Positions 1 through 8,312 of a DNA stretch of 64,000 nt are shown here, in pieces. This DNA comes from Nitrospirota bacterium (GTDB taxonomy: Bacteria > Nitrospirota > JACRHJ01). Positions within the stretch are counted from its first letter, which is position 1. Every line of letters begins with the position of its first letter. Under the pieces are notes generated by a model. The model was not told where the DNA came from. It made no database searches and saw nothing but the letters and a program-made list of their open reading frames with translations. The stretch covers positions 17,331-81,330 of the forward strand of contig JACRHJ010000035.1 of NCBI GenBank assembly GCA_016212105.1. Direction: 5' to 3'. The translations under genes were made by a program, and so were the position numbers.

Positions 1-31
1 CTCTCTCCCGCGAGGAGAGGGGGATTAAACT

Positions 32-1048
32 TTGAAGAAAATCAACTGGCGCCGCTGGATAATCAGGCGGCTAATTGTCATCTTTGTTGGACTCGTCCTG
101 CCGATAACCACCGCATGGGTGCTGGTGACCCAGCCGGGGATTCAGTGCGGCGGTAATAAGCCCGCCCCTGTCACGGTAGACCCCGCGCGCCTCGAAGCAC
201 ACGTCCGGATGCTGTCCGAGAAACTCCCGCCGCGCGACTGGTCCCATCCCGCGAACCTCGACAAGGCCGCGGAGTATATCCATGACGAACTGTATAAGGC
301 GGGCGGCGCTGTCTCGTATCAGCCATACAAGGCGGACGGCAAGGACTACAGGAACGTAATTGCGAGCTTCGGGCCGGACACGAAGGGGCGTATCGTTGTC
401 GGTGCCCATTACGATGCGGCGGAAGGCACGCCCGGCGCGGACGACAACGCGAGCGGCGTCGCGGGGCTCATCGAGCTTGCGTACATCCTCGGCAAGACCC
501 CGCCTCACATGCGCGTTGACCTCGTCGCATACTCGCTTGAGGAGCCGCCGTACTTTGGGACGCCGGACATGGGGAGCGCGATACATGCGCAGTCCTTACG
601 GAAGCAGGAAGTACCCGTCAGGCTTATGGTATCTTTGGAGATGCTCGGCTACTACTCGGACGAGCCTGGCAGCCAGGACTACCCCGCGCTCCTGCTCAAG
701 ATGTTCTACCCGTCCCGGGGCAATTTTATCCTTGTAGTAGGCAAGTTCGGGCAGGGCGAGGCAATTCGAGACGTCAAAAAGGCGATGCAGTCCGCCTCAG
801 CCGTACCGGTCTTTTCAATACGGGCCCCGCTGGTCGTGCCCGGCATCGACTTCTCCGACCACAGGAACTACTGGGAGGCCGGATACGACGCGGTAATGGT
901 GACCGACACCTCGTTCTACAGGAACAAGCAATACCATGCTAGAAAGGACACGGCCGACGCCCTCGACTACGTCCGCATGGCCCAGGTCGTGCAGGGCGTT
1001 TACGCGGTTATCGCCGAAACGGCCGGGGCGAAACCCTCCGGTGAATAA
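32..1048 (+). CDS. M28 family zinc aminopeptidase-like peptidase
   Basis: Probable membrane-anchored or exported metallopeptidase of family M28, which usually trims N-terminal residues with two zinc ions. Residues 12-30 form a hydrophobic segment after a basic N-terminus, so the catalytic part should lie in the periplasm. Zinc ligands are visible in order: 'GAHYD', 'GADDNASG', 'SLEEPP' (ligand plus catalytic Glu) and a late 'QYHARKDTAD' His. About 338 aa is normal for a single-domain M28 protein. The start is TTG, with gaggagaggggg just upstream as ribosome binding site. The upstream neighbour lies outside the window, so operon membership is unknown. The substrate cannot be told. Confidence 0.85.
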   Translation: MKKINWRRWIIRRLIVIFVGLVLPITTAWVLVTQPGIQCGGNKPAPVTVDPARLEAHVRMLSEKLPPRDWSHPANLDKAAEYIHDELYKAGGAVSYQPYKADGKDYRNVIASFGPDTKGRIVVGAHYDAAEGTPGADDNASGVAGLIELAYILGKTPPHMRVDLVAYSLEEPPYFGTPDMGSAIHAQSLRKQEVPVRLMVSLEMLGYYSDEPGSQDYPALLLKMFYPSRGNFILVVGKFGQGEAIRDVKKAMQSASAVPVFSIRAPLVVPGIDFSDHRNYWEAGYDAVMVTDTSFYRNKQYHARKDTADALDYVRMAQVVQGVYAVIAETAGAKPSGE

Positions 1049-1066
1049 GGCCGGGGCAGCCCGCCT

Positions 1067-1093
1067 TTGACTTTACTCAGTGTCTGCTATAAT
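1067..1093 (+). promoter_or_regulatory. Candidate sigma70-type promoter for the methyltransferase
   Basis: TTGACT at 1067-1072 and TATAAT at 1088-1093, 15 bp apart. The spacing is short but both boxes are near consensus. The site sits about 50 bp before the ATG at 1145 and overlaps the longer ORF-track start, which argues that the longer start is wrong. Confidence 0.45.
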
Positions 1094-1144
1094 TACAAAA
1101 TCACCCGCTCTCCGCAGTGCACCAGTTTACCCAAGGTTAAAACC

Positions 1145-1939
1145 ATGACCGACTACAGTACCTCACGCTGGGCTGACAAGGCATTCGCCGACGGCTATGC
1201 GGACCGCGCGGACGCGATAATATTCGAGCGCAGGCGGCTCATCGGCGTCCTCAAGTCGTTCTACAGCCACCACTACGGTACAAAGGAGAGGGTGCACGTC
1301 CTCGACCTCGGCTGCGGGGACGGGACGCTCACCGAGGAACTGGCGAAGGAGTTCGGCAACGTAGTCCCGACGCTGATGGACGGCTCCGAGGACATGCTGG
1401 CGAAGGCGCAGATACGCCTCGGGGAGTGCTGCCCCGGCGCGAGCTACGAGTGCGCAAGCTTCCAGGAGGTACTCGCGGGCGACGCGGCCCTGCCGGAGGC
1501 GGATTTCATGTTCTCGTCGCTCGCCATACACCACCTCGACAAGGCGGAGAAGGCCGCCCTCTTCAGGCGGATACACGCGAGGCTTATAAACGGCGGCCAT
1601 TTCGTGAACGTGGACGTCGTCCTGCCCCCTCCCGGCGTCGAAGGCTGGTACCTGAAGATGTGGAGGGAATGGATAGACGGGCAGCGGCACCTGCTGGAGG
1701 TCCCGGAAGACAGCGTGGACATACCGTCCCAGTACAAGGGCAACACGGACAACAAGCCGGACAGCCTCGCGTCCCAGATGCGCGCGCTCTTCGCGGCGGG
1801 CTTCCGGGACGTGGACTGCTACTACAAACACGGGCTGTTCGCCGTATACGGCGGCAAGAAGGTGGCCAGGGAGGGCCTGGACGATGAGGCAGACGCTGAC
1901 GAACCTGAGGATGGCCGCGACTGGGATTTCGCGGACTGA
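1145..1939 (+). CDS. Class I SAM-dependent methyltransferase
   Basis: Rossmann-fold methyltransferase of unknown substrate, about 264 aa, probably cytosolic. SAM-binding motif I is 'VLDLGCGDGTLTEEL', with an acidic motif II region 'PTLMDGSEDMLAKA' and the post-motif 'SSLAIHHLD' typical of the Methyltransf_12/25 group. I chose ATG 1145 over the track's TTG at 1067 because a TTGACT/TATAAT pair covers the longer N-terminus and the homologous fold begins after it. The C-terminus is acidic ('DDEADADEPEDG') and overlaps a short ORF in another frame. Confidence 0.8.
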   Translation: MTDYSTSRWADKAFADGYADRADAIIFERRRLIGVLKSFYSHHYGTKERVHVLDLGCGDGTLTEELAKEFGNVVPTLMDGSEDMLAKAQIRLGECCPGASYECASFQEVLAGDAALPEADFMFSSLAIHHLDKAEKAALFRRIHARLINGGHFVNVDVVLPPPGVEGWYLKMWREWIDGQRHLLEVPEDSVDIPSQYKGNTDNKPDSLASQMRALFAAGFRDVDCYYKHGLFAVYGGKKVAREGLDDEADADEPEDGRDWDFAD

Positions 1940-2042
1940 CGACGAGAACCTGAAGGTCGTACTGGACGAGATATTCCGCGCGCTCAAGGAGCTGGACGAG
2001 CGGCTGGAGGCGACGGAGAAGAAGGTGCGGTCGGGCTACTGA
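1884..2042 (+). CDS. Short hypothetical coiled-coil-like protein, 52 aa (below ORF-track limit)
   Basis: An ATG-started frame runs from inside the methyltransferase 3' end to TGA at 2040-2042. It encodes about 52 residues, the second half an E/K/L-rich amphipathic helix ('ALKELDERLEATEKK'). Third codon positions are strongly G/C, as in neighbouring genes, and 'agggaggg' lies about 8-12 nt before the ATG. The overlap with the methyltransferase is 56 nt, so translational coupling is possible. No family was recognised. It could be a chance frame, but the codon pattern past 1939 favours coding. Confidence 0.5.
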   Translation: MRQTLTNLRMAATGISRTDDENLKVVLDEIFRALKELDERLEATEKKVRSGY

Positions 2043-2430
2043 TACCCGCAACACCAATCCATGTCATTGCGAGGAGTCCCGCTGGGGCGGGCTTGACGCC
2101 GTCTTTTGTCGCCCCGTGCTTGACACGGGGTCCAGGAAGTTGCACTGTTTAGTTGCCGTGATAATAACCGCAATTGCACGCATGTGGAGGAGATTGCTCC
2201 GCAGAGCCTGCCCTGAGCGTAGCCGAAGGGGTCGGGACGACGATATAATCAATCCGGCAGCATTATATGCAAACCATGCGAAGTAAGAAAAGTCACTGGT
2301 TTCCCGCGTTCGCGGGAATGACGCGTGCCTGTTCGTCGCCCCGTGCCCATTCGACTACGCTCAGGGCAGGCTTTGACACGGGGTCCAGGAAGTTTGCTGA
2401 TTATGTTGCCGGTTACATAATACAATAACC
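2043..2430. repeat. Intergenic block of interspersed palindromic repeats
   Basis: No gene is supported between 2043 and 2517. The block holds a 'gccccgtgcttgacacgggg' copy (about 2110-2141), a degenerate second copy (about 2335-2394), and a 'ttcccgcg..cgcgggaa' palindrome near 2300. The same units recur in most intergenic gaps of this window. Short ORFs here (for example 2064-2252) are repeat translations. Confidence 0.7.
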
Positions 2431-2449
2431 CGCAAACTACCCGCCACGT

Positions 2450-2478
2450 TTGTCAAGTACCCCATTTTTTGTTACATT
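2450..2478 (+). promoter_or_regulatory. Candidate sigma70-type promoter for wrbA
   Basis: TTGTCA at 2450-2455, 17 bp spacer, TACATT at 2473-2478, about 40 bp before the wrbA start. The flank is AT-rich compared with the rest of the region. Confidence 0.45.
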
Positions 2479-2517
2479 TACATTAGACTTGAATAATGCG
2501 ATATTAAGGAGGGCGTC

Positions 2518-3138
2518 ATGTCCAGCGAAGTCAAGGTGCTCGTGCTGTACTACAGCATGTTCGGCAACATAGCAGAGATGACGAAAGCCGTTGCCGAGGG
2601 GGTAAACTCCGTGCCAGGCGCGGCTGCCGTCGTAAAGCAGGTGCCCGACCTGCTGCCCGACAAGGTGATAAACGAAAACGCCGCGATAAAGGCGGTTAAG
2701 GACAGATACAGGGACGTGCCGGTCGCGGCGGTGAACGACCTCGCGGAGGCAGACGCGGTTATCGTCGGCACCCCGACCCGGTTCGGCAACATGTGCGCCC
2801 AGATGCGCAACTTCTGGGACCAGACCGGCGGCCTGTGGGGCAAGGGCGCGCTAATCGGCAAGCCCGCCGGCGTGTACACGTCCACCGCCTCCCCGCACGG
2901 CGGGCAGGAGACGACGATAATCTCGACGATGTTCACGCTGATGCACCACGGCATGATAATCGTCGGCGTCCCGTACTCGGTCGAGGAACTGGTCACGACG
3001 ACCGGCGGAGGCACGCCGTACGGCCCGTCACATACCGCCGGGCCGGAGGCGGACATCCCGGTGGACGAGAAGGAGAAGGTTATATGCCGCGCGCTCGGCA
3101 GGCGGGTGGCCGAGGTTGCGATAAAGCTGAAGGGGTAA
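2518..3138 (+). CDS. wrbA: NAD(P)H:quinone oxidoreductase, WrbA type
   Basis: Flavodoxin-like FMN enzyme that reduces quinones by two electrons, avoiding semiquinone radicals. The N-terminal FMN phosphate loop is 'YYSMFGNIAEM', followed by 'GTPTRFGNMCAQMRNFWD' and 'STASPHGGQETT', both hallmarks of the WrbA group. Its 206 aa match the usual length of about 200. The ATG at 2518 has 'aaggagg' upstream at good spacing. It has its own candidate promoter and is followed by a repeat-bearing gap, so it is probably monocistronic. Confidence 0.93.
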   Translation: MSSEVKVLVLYYSMFGNIAEMTKAVAEGVNSVPGAAAVVKQVPDLLPDKVINENAAIKAVKDRYRDVPVAAVNDLAEADAVIVGTPTRFGNMCAQMRNFWDQTGGLWGKGALIGKPAGVYTSTASPHGGQETTIISTMFTLMHHGMIIVGVPYSVEELVTTTGGGTPYGPSHTAGPEADIPVDEKEKVICRALGRRVAEVAIKLKG

Positions 3139-3300
3139 TCGCATTATGGTGTCATTCTGAGGCGCAGCCGAAGAATCCGCCTGTATACGATTCTTCCCCT
3201 CTCTTGAGGGGAGGGGACCAAGGGGAGGGTGAAATCCAAGTGCATCACCCCCACCCTGCCCTCCCCCCTCGCAGGGGGAGGGTAAGACAATACGAGAAAT
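3139..3300. repeat. Intergenic repeats between wrbA and the NUDIX gene
   Basis: The gap holds a 'gtcattctgaggc..gaagaatccgcctgtata' unit and two C/T-rich plus G/A-rich arms ('cccctctcttgaggggagg', 'ctcccccctcgcagggggag') that can fold as hairpins. Similar units occur near 23995, 31985, 40940, 41035 and 42120. Confidence 0.6.
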
Positions 3301-3318
3301 AAGGAGCAATCACGCATC

Positions 3319-3819
3319 ATGGAGATATTCGAAATAGTAAACGAATCTGGCGAGGTAATCGGCACCGCGCCCCGGAACAAATGCCACGGCGACCCGTCGC
3401 TCGTCCACAGGGCGGCGCACGTCCTGGTATTCAACGGCGCGGGCGAACTCCTGTTGCAGCTTCGCTCGATGGACAAGGACATACAGCCGGGCAGATGGGA
3501 CACGTCAGTCGGCGGGCACCTCGCTCCCGGAGAGGACTACGAGACGGCGGCGGCACGCGAGATGGCGGAGGAGCTTGGCATAACAGGTATCAAGCTCAAC
3601 TACCTGTACGACTACCCGCTCCGTAACGAGGTGGAGTCCGAGAACATACGGAGCTTCTATGTAATATACGACGGGCCGGTCAGGCATCAGCCCGAGGAGA
3701 TAGACGAGGTACGGTTCTGGAGCCTGAAAGACGTCAGGCTTGCGCTCGGGACCGGGGTGTTCACGCCGAATTTCGAGCAGGAGTTCGGGCTGTACGAGAA
3801 ATGGGAAGGGGCAAGATGA
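3319..3819 (+). CDS. NUDIX hydrolase (Idi-like subgroup)
   Basis: Hydrolyses a nucleoside diphosphate linked to another moiety, or a related pyrophosphate. The NUDIX box is complete: 'GGHLAPGEDYETAAAREMAEELGI' spans the G-X5-E-X7-RE-X2-EE-X-G pattern at about residues 65-88. The N-terminus ('EIFEIVNESGEVIGTAPR') resembles isopentenyl-diphosphate-isomerase-like NUDIX proteins, which often are not isomerases. Length is 166 aa. The next gene starts inside its stop codon (ATGA), and a third gene follows the same way, so it is the first gene of a three-gene operon. Confidence 0.88.
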   Translation: MEIFEIVNESGEVIGTAPRNKCHGDPSLVHRAAHVLVFNGAGELLLQLRSMDKDIQPGRWDTSVGGHLAPGEDYETAAAREMAEELGITGIKLNYLYDYPLRNEVESENIRSFYVIYDGPVRHQPEEIDEVRFWSLKDVRLALGTGVFTPNFEQEFGLYEKWEGAR

Positions 3820-4826
3820 GCGAGGCATACCTGGGCACCCTTGCATACAAGGACCCGCTTTACGACTACCTCGCGGCGGACGTGATGCCGGGGGTGGAGA
3901 TAGATGTCAAGGACCCGGTCTTCCATGTCAGCCGGCTGTCCGGCTCGAACATGGTCTACAAGTACACGGAGGAGCGCTCCGAGCTTTCGGTCATAGGCAA
4001 GTTCTATGCCTTCGACCGTCCGGACAAGGCGCGGAGGCTGATGGCCGAGTTCGAGAACCTCAAGAGCGCGCGCGGCCTGGGGCTCGCGACGATGCCGAAC
4101 TACGTAGTCAGGCCGCTCGGACAGAGGAAGAACATGGGCCTGGGCCTGCTGGAGGAGTTCGTGCAGGGAAAGGACCTCGACCACTACATACGGCGCGCGA
4201 TATACGAGGGCCGGCACGGCAGGCTGATGCACAGGCTCGGCGAGCTTGCGACGTTCCTCGCGGAGATGCACAGGAAGGCCGGCTTCACGCGTCCGCTCGA
4301 CATAAGGCCGTCGCTCGGATACTTCGAGAAGATGCTCGGCAACCTCCTGAAGAAGCGGATGCTCGACGAGGACATGGCGAAGCGGCTCAGGAAACTCGGT
4401 AACACATGGACGGGCAGGGGGTTCATGAGCCGGGACCAGGAGGTCATAATACACGGGGACGCGACGCCCACCAACTTCCTGTTCCCGAAACAGGACGGGG
4501 TAGTGGCCATAGACCTCGAACGGATGAAGCGGGGAGACCGGATGTTCGACGTCGGGATGGTATGCGGCGAGCTGAAGCACGCCTTCATGTGGCGTACCGG
4601 GAACCGGTTTGCGTCAGAGCCCTATATTGGACATTTCCTGAAGGAGTACGCGGACGCGACCGGCTTGGGCGACAGGATGTACTGGTCCGTCGTGCGAAGG
4701 AACCCGTTCTACATGGCGGTCACAGAGCTTCGTATAGCCCGCAATGACTGGCTGGACCACGGCCACCGCCTGCGCCTGATACGCGAGGCGGAGCGGTGCC
4801 TCTCCTGGGGGCTCGACGTGAAATGA
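3816..4826 (+). CDS. APH/choline-kinase-fold phosphotransferase
   Basis: Probable small-molecule kinase of the aminoglycoside phosphotransferase fold, 336 aa. The catalytic loop is 'IIHGDATPTNFLF' (H-G-D-x4-N) and the metal-binding Asp lies in 'VVAIDLERMKRGD', which matches the Brenner and DxD motifs of the family. The ATG at 3816 overlaps the NUDIX stop by 4 nt and has 'gggaagggg' upstream. The track start (3801) is earlier and less likely. A resistance role is not implied: placement between a NUDIX hydrolase and a HAD phosphatase suggests metabolism or salvage of a phosphorylated small molecule. Substrate unknown. Confidence 0.8.
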   Translation: MSEAYLGTLAYKDPLYDYLAADVMPGVEIDVKDPVFHVSRLSGSNMVYKYTEERSELSVIGKFYAFDRPDKARRLMAEFENLKSARGLGLATMPNYVVRPLGQRKNMGLGLLEEFVQGKDLDHYIRRAIYEGRHGRLMHRLGELATFLAEMHRKAGFTRPLDIRPSLGYFEKMLGNLLKKRMLDEDMAKRLRKLGNTWTGRGFMSRDQEVIIHGDATPTNFLFPKQDGVVAIDLERMKRGDRMFDVGMVCGELKHAFMWRTGNRFASEPYIGHFLKEYADATGLGDRMYWSVVRRNPFYMAVTELRIARNDWLDHGHRLRLIREAERCLSWGLDVK

Positions 4827-5542
4827 CCATCAAGGCCATCCTGTTCGACCTGTATGGGACGCTTGTGAACATACGCACTGACGAGGGCGACCCGGAGGTA
4901 TACCGGCAGCTCTCGAGGTTCCTGTCCTACAACCACGTCTTCGTCGAGCCGGAGCCGCTGAGGCGTTTCTACTCTGAGAAGATTAAGGCGCACATCGTGA
5001 AGAGCCGGGAGCAGTACCCGGACGTGGACGTCCTGAAGGTGTTCTCCGAGATAGTCCACGAGTACGGCACCGGGAAGATGGAGCCGCGCCTGCCCCTTTA
5101 TACCGCGCGGCTGTACAGGTCGCTGACCCGCAGGACGTTCGAGCCTTTCCCCGGCGTGTACGGGATGCTCGAAAGGCTCCGGGACAGATACCCGCTCGCG
5201 CTCGTCTCGGACGCGCAGAGGTGTTACACCGACCCGGAGATAGAGTCGCTCAAGCTCGGCTGGTTCTTCGACCACATCTTCCTTTCGTCGGACCACGGCT
5301 TCAGGAAGCCCGACCCCAAGTACTTCAACATAGCCCTGAAGGCGCTCGGCGTGAAGCCGTCCGAGGCGGTGTACGTCGGCGACAACGCGTACAGGGACCT
5401 GCTCGGGGCGAGGAAGACCGGCATGAGGATGGTGCTGGTCAGGAGCTCCGAGCGCGAGTACGAGGGCGAGACCCCGGACGCGTATATCGAGGAGATCGCA
5501 TCGCTCGAAGGCGTGCTTGAGGAGCTGGACAGCCCTGCGTGA
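4823..5542 (+). CDS. HAD-superfamily hydrolase (subfamily IA phosphatase)
   Basis: Phosphatase-like HAD protein, about 239 aa. Motif I is 'LFDLYGTLVN' with Tyr in place of the usual second general-acid Asp (DLYGT rather than DxDGT), common in some subfamily IA proteins. Motif II is 'LVSDAQ', motif III 'KPDPKYF', and motif IV 'VGDNAYRD'. The cap domain is the helical insertion between motifs I and II. The ATG at 4823 overlaps the kinase stop (ATGA), so translation is coupled. Together with the two preceding genes it could act on the same phosphorylated metabolite. Substrate unknown. Confidence 0.85.
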   Translation: MTIKAILFDLYGTLVNIRTDEGDPEVYRQLSRFLSYNHVFVEPEPLRRFYSEKIKAHIVKSREQYPDVDVLKVFSEIVHEYGTGKMEPRLPLYTARLYRSLTRRTFEPFPGVYGMLERLRDRYPLALVSDAQRCYTDPEIESLKLGWFFDHIFLSSDHGFRKPDPKYFNIALKALGVKPSEAVYVGDNAYRDLLGARKTGMRMVLVRSSEREYEGETPDAYIEEIASLEGVLEELDSPA

Positions 5543-5639
5543 ACCTCCAGACGTCATAAACACCTTTAAACCGGTATTGCGAAGGGCCGCCCGTCTCTCC
5601 GGCGGCCCGCCAAACTCCGCCCCGCCAAGATATTACCTG

Positions 5640-5669
5640 TTGCTTTAGCCATGCCCACAGTGGTAAAAT
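5640..5669 (+). promoter_or_regulatory. Candidate sigma70-type promoter for mrcA
   Basis: TTGCTT at 5640-5645, 18 bp spacer, TAAAAT at 5664-5669, about 48 bp before the mrcA start. A GC-rich hairpin ('gggccgcc..ggcggccc', about 5584-5608) lies between it and the HAD gene. Confidence 0.4.
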
Positions 5670-5716
5670 ACGCATTCGTGTCAACCAACATCCCCTTCAA
5701 CGTAAGGCAGCAATAA

Positions 5717-8128
5717 ATGTCCAGGACAAGGCTCCCCCGTTCTCTAAAGAAAAAACTGCATTTCCCGCGCGTGCCGAGCATCAAGTGGAAGGTGGTCGCG
5801 GTCGCGGTCGTCTGCTTCCTCTCCATCGCCGCGGGCTCAGGCTACGCGATATTCGACTCGCTGACGGCCGACCTCCCCAAGATAACCTCGCTCAAAAACT
5901 ACAAGCCGCCGGTGGGCACGCGGATATTCTCGGCGGACGACCACCTCATCGGCCGTATAAAGGTGGACAAGGGCATATTCGTCCCGCTCGCACAGATACC
6001 GGACAGCCTGAAAAAGGCGGCGGTCGCGGTCGAGGACGCGCGTTTTTATACGCACAAGGGCATCGACCCGCAGGGGATACTGCGCGCGGTGTTCAAGGAC
6101 GTCCTGTCCATGAGCCTCAAGGAGGGCGGGAGCACCATCACCCAGCAGCTCACCAAGGTCTACTTCCTGACGCCGGAGAAGAGCCTGAAACGGAAGCTGA
6201 AAGAGGTCGTCCTCGCGCGCAAGATGGAGCAGCAGCTCACCAAGGACGAGATACTCGAACTGTACCTGAACAAGATATACTTCGGGCACGGGGCGTACGG
6301 CGTCGAGATGGCAGCGCGCACGTACTTCGGGAAGAGGGTGGGCGACCTCACGCTCGGCGAGTCTGCGGTAATAGCCGGGCTGATACGCTCCCCGCTCAAC
6401 TACTCCCCGTACAACAACATGGAGCGCGCGCGGAACAGGCAGAAGACGGTGCTCGGCAGGATGGTGGACGAGAAGTACATCACCCAGGGCCAGGCGGACA
6501 AGGCCTACGCCCAGCCGATGGTCCTCAAGAACCTCCGAGTCCACGAGGAGGTCGCGCCGCACCTGGTAGAGCAGATACGCATGTACCTGGAGAAGAAGTA
6601 CGGCGTGGACAAGGTCTACAACGAAGGCCTCGAAGTCAGGACGACCATAAACTACCGTATGCAGGAGGCGGCGCAGAAGGCGGTCGAGGAGGGGCTCCGA
6701 GAACTCGACAAGAGGCAGGGCTACCGGGGCCCGGTCAGCCGCCGGGACCCCGAGGAGATGAAGAAGTTCCAGGACGACCCGCCGGCCGGACGCGACCTGT
6801 TCAAGAGGGGCGAGATAATGTTCGCCACCGTCCTGAAGGTGGACAAGGCCTGGGCGCTGGTGTCGTCGAGGGGTGGCACGGGCTACATCTCCCTAAAGGA
6901 CATGGAATGGGCAAAGCTCCTTCCAGGCCAGACCTGGAAAGACGCCAGCGCAAACAACAAGAAGGTAGCATCGGACATCCTCAGGCCTGGCGACGTCGTG
7001 CAGGTCAGGTTCAGGGACATAGACAAGAAGACCAAGGCGCTGTCGTTCTCGCTGGAGCAGGAGCCGCTCTCCCAGGCCGCGCTGGTCGCCATAGACCCGT
7101 GGGAGGGCAAGGTCGTTGCCCAGGTCGGCGGTTACGACTTCCAGAACAACGAGTTCAACCACGCGGTAAACGCCAGGCGCCAGCCCGGCTCCGCCTTCAA
7201 ACCGTTCGTGTACGCGACCGCGCTCGAGTCCGGTTTCACCCCGGCGTCCATCATGGACGACTCGCCCAAGAGCTACGACGAAAACGCTTGGAAGCCGCAG
7301 AACTTCGACGGCGAGTACTACGGCCCGACCAGGCTCAGGGAGGCGCTGGTCGAGTCCAGAAACGTCGTGACGGTGGACCTCCTGAACCAGGTGGGCGTAA
7401 AGCACGTGGTCACGCTCGCCCAGAACCTCGGCCTCACCGGGCCGTTCACGAAGGACCTGACGCTCGCGCTCGGCTCCTGCGGCGTGACCCCGATGGAGCT
7501 TACAGCCGCGTATACCGCGTTCGCCAACGGCGGCTATTCCGTAAAACCCGTGACCGTGACCCGGATAACCGACTCGCACGGGAAACTGCTCGAGGCCAAC
7601 GAGGCGGCTGTCGAGCAGGTGCTGACGCCAGAGACCGCGTACCAGATAACCAGCATCCTGAAAGACGTCGTGGCGCGCGGCACCGCGAGGCGCGCGTCCT
7701 GGCTCAAATGGCCGGTAGCTGGCAAGACCGGGACGACCAACGACTACAAGGACGCCTGGTTCGTGGGCTACACTCCATACCTCGTCGCCGGGGTCTGGGT
7801 GGGCAACGACGACACAAAGACGCTCGGACGCGGCGAGGCCGGAGCGCGTTCCGCGCTCCCGATATGGATAAACTTCATGGGAACGGCCCTCGGCAGCTAC
7901 CCCCAGGACGACTTCAAGGTGCCGGAAGGCATCACGTTCGTGGACATAGACGCGGACAGCGGGCTCCTCGCCGCCGGGCACAGCAGGAAGGTCGTCTCGG
8001 AGTGCTTCAAGGCCGGCACCGAGCCGACTGACTACACGCCCATGCCCGCGCCAGGAACCGCCGATACGGCCGTGATAGACGCGGACAAGGAGAAGGAGAA
8101 GGCGAGGCGGCTGGAGCAGGCGGATTAG
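5717..8128 (+). CDS. mrcA: Penicillin-binding protein 1A (bifunctional transglycosylase/transpeptidase)
   Basis: Class A PBP that polymerises glycan strands and crosslinks peptides. It is an inner-membrane protein with its catalytic domains in the periplasm. After a basic N-terminus, residues 24-46 form the membrane anchor. The GT51 transglycosylase domain carries 'VEDARFYTHKGID' and 'GGSTITQQLTK'. An OB-like insert ('GEIMFATVLKVDKAWALVSS') precedes the transpeptidase, where 'QPGSAFKPF' (SxxK), 'ESRNVVT' (SxN) and 'KTGTTNDYKDAWFVG' (KTG) are visible. Its 803 aa are normal for PBP1A. The AT-rich unit starting at 8.2 kb lies directly downstream. Confidence 0.95.
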   Translation: MSRTRLPRSLKKKLHFPRVPSIKWKVVAVAVVCFLSIAAGSGYAIFDSLTADLPKITSLKNYKPPVGTRIFSADDHLIGRIKVDKGIFVPLAQIPDSLKKAAVAVEDARFYTHKGIDPQGILRAVFKDVLSMSLKEGGSTITQQLTKVYFLTPEKSLKRKLKEVVLARKMEQQLTKDEILELYLNKIYFGHGAYGVEMAARTYFGKRVGDLTLGESAVIAGLIRSPLNYSPYNNMERARNRQKTVLGRMVDEKYITQGQADKAYAQPMVLKNLRVHEEVAPHLVEQIRMYLEKKYGVDKVYNEGLEVRTTINYRMQEAAQKAVEEGLRELDKRQGYRGPVSRRDPEEMKKFQDDPPAGRDLFKRGEIMFATVLKVDKAWALVSSRGGTGYISLKDMEWAKLLPGQTWKDASANNKKVASDILRPGDVVQVRFRDIDKKTKALSFSLEQEPLSQAALVAIDPWEGKVVAQVGGYDFQNNEFNHAVNARRQPGSAFKPFVYATALESGFTPASIMDDSPKSYDENAWKPQNFDGEYYGPTRLREALVESRNVVTVDLLNQVGVKHVVTLAQNLGLTGPFTKDLTLALGSCGVTPMELTAAYTAFANGGYSVKPVTVTRITDSHGKLLEANEAAVEQVLTPETAYQITSILKDVVARGTARRASWLKWPVAGKTGTTNDYKDAWFVGYTPYLVAGVWVGNDDTKTLGRGEAGARSALPIWINFMGTALGSYPQDDFKVPEGITFVDIDADSGLLAAGHSRKVVSECFKAGTEPTDYTPMPAPGTADTAVIDADKEKEKARRLEQAD

Positions 8129-8191
8129 ACGTTACCGTAGGTTATTGCACGTATCTAATGCCAACGTGTGGCAGGCGGCATAATTATTATC

Positions 8192-8220
8192 TTGACATTG
8201 TCTCTTTAACGATATATGTA
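8192..8220 (+). promoter_or_regulatory. Candidate sigma70-type promoter for the cyclase/radical-SAM operon
   Basis: TTGACA at 8192-8197 (full consensus), 17 bp spacer, TATGTA at 8215-8220. It lies about 90 bp before the preferred start at 8313 and within the AT-rich flank, so the unit seems to bring its own promoter. Confidence 0.55.
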
Positions 8221-8312
8221 TTGAGGATATAGCCCCTTATCGTAAAAGGTTGGTACCTGCAGCAGAGGAGATTCACCATTCTCATCTCTCTGACAAACGG
8301 AGGTTAAGCAGA

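Noticed and set aside
71-586. Minus-strand ORF (171 aa) opposite the M28 peptidase, and many similar long antisense ORFs across the window
   Set aside because: They mirror GC-rich coding sequence on the other strand, show no domain signature and vanish where the real gene ends.
2064-2252. 62-aa minus ORF
   Set aside because: Translation of interspersed repeats ('FLDPVSSTGRQKTA').
3028-3503. Minus ORFs of 93 and 119 aa over the wrbA-NUDIX gap
   Set aside because: Built mostly from C/G-rich repeat arms; they overlap real genes on the plus strand.
3816-4826. Aminoglycoside resistance gene
   Set aside because: Only the kinase fold is shown. The coupled NUDIX and HAD genes point to metabolism, and no specific resistance-family sequence is recognised.
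5785-8031. 748-aa ORF in another frame of mrcA
   Set aside because: A long GC-rich shadow frame with Arg/Gly/Pro-rich composition and no motif; mrcA is intact in its own frame.
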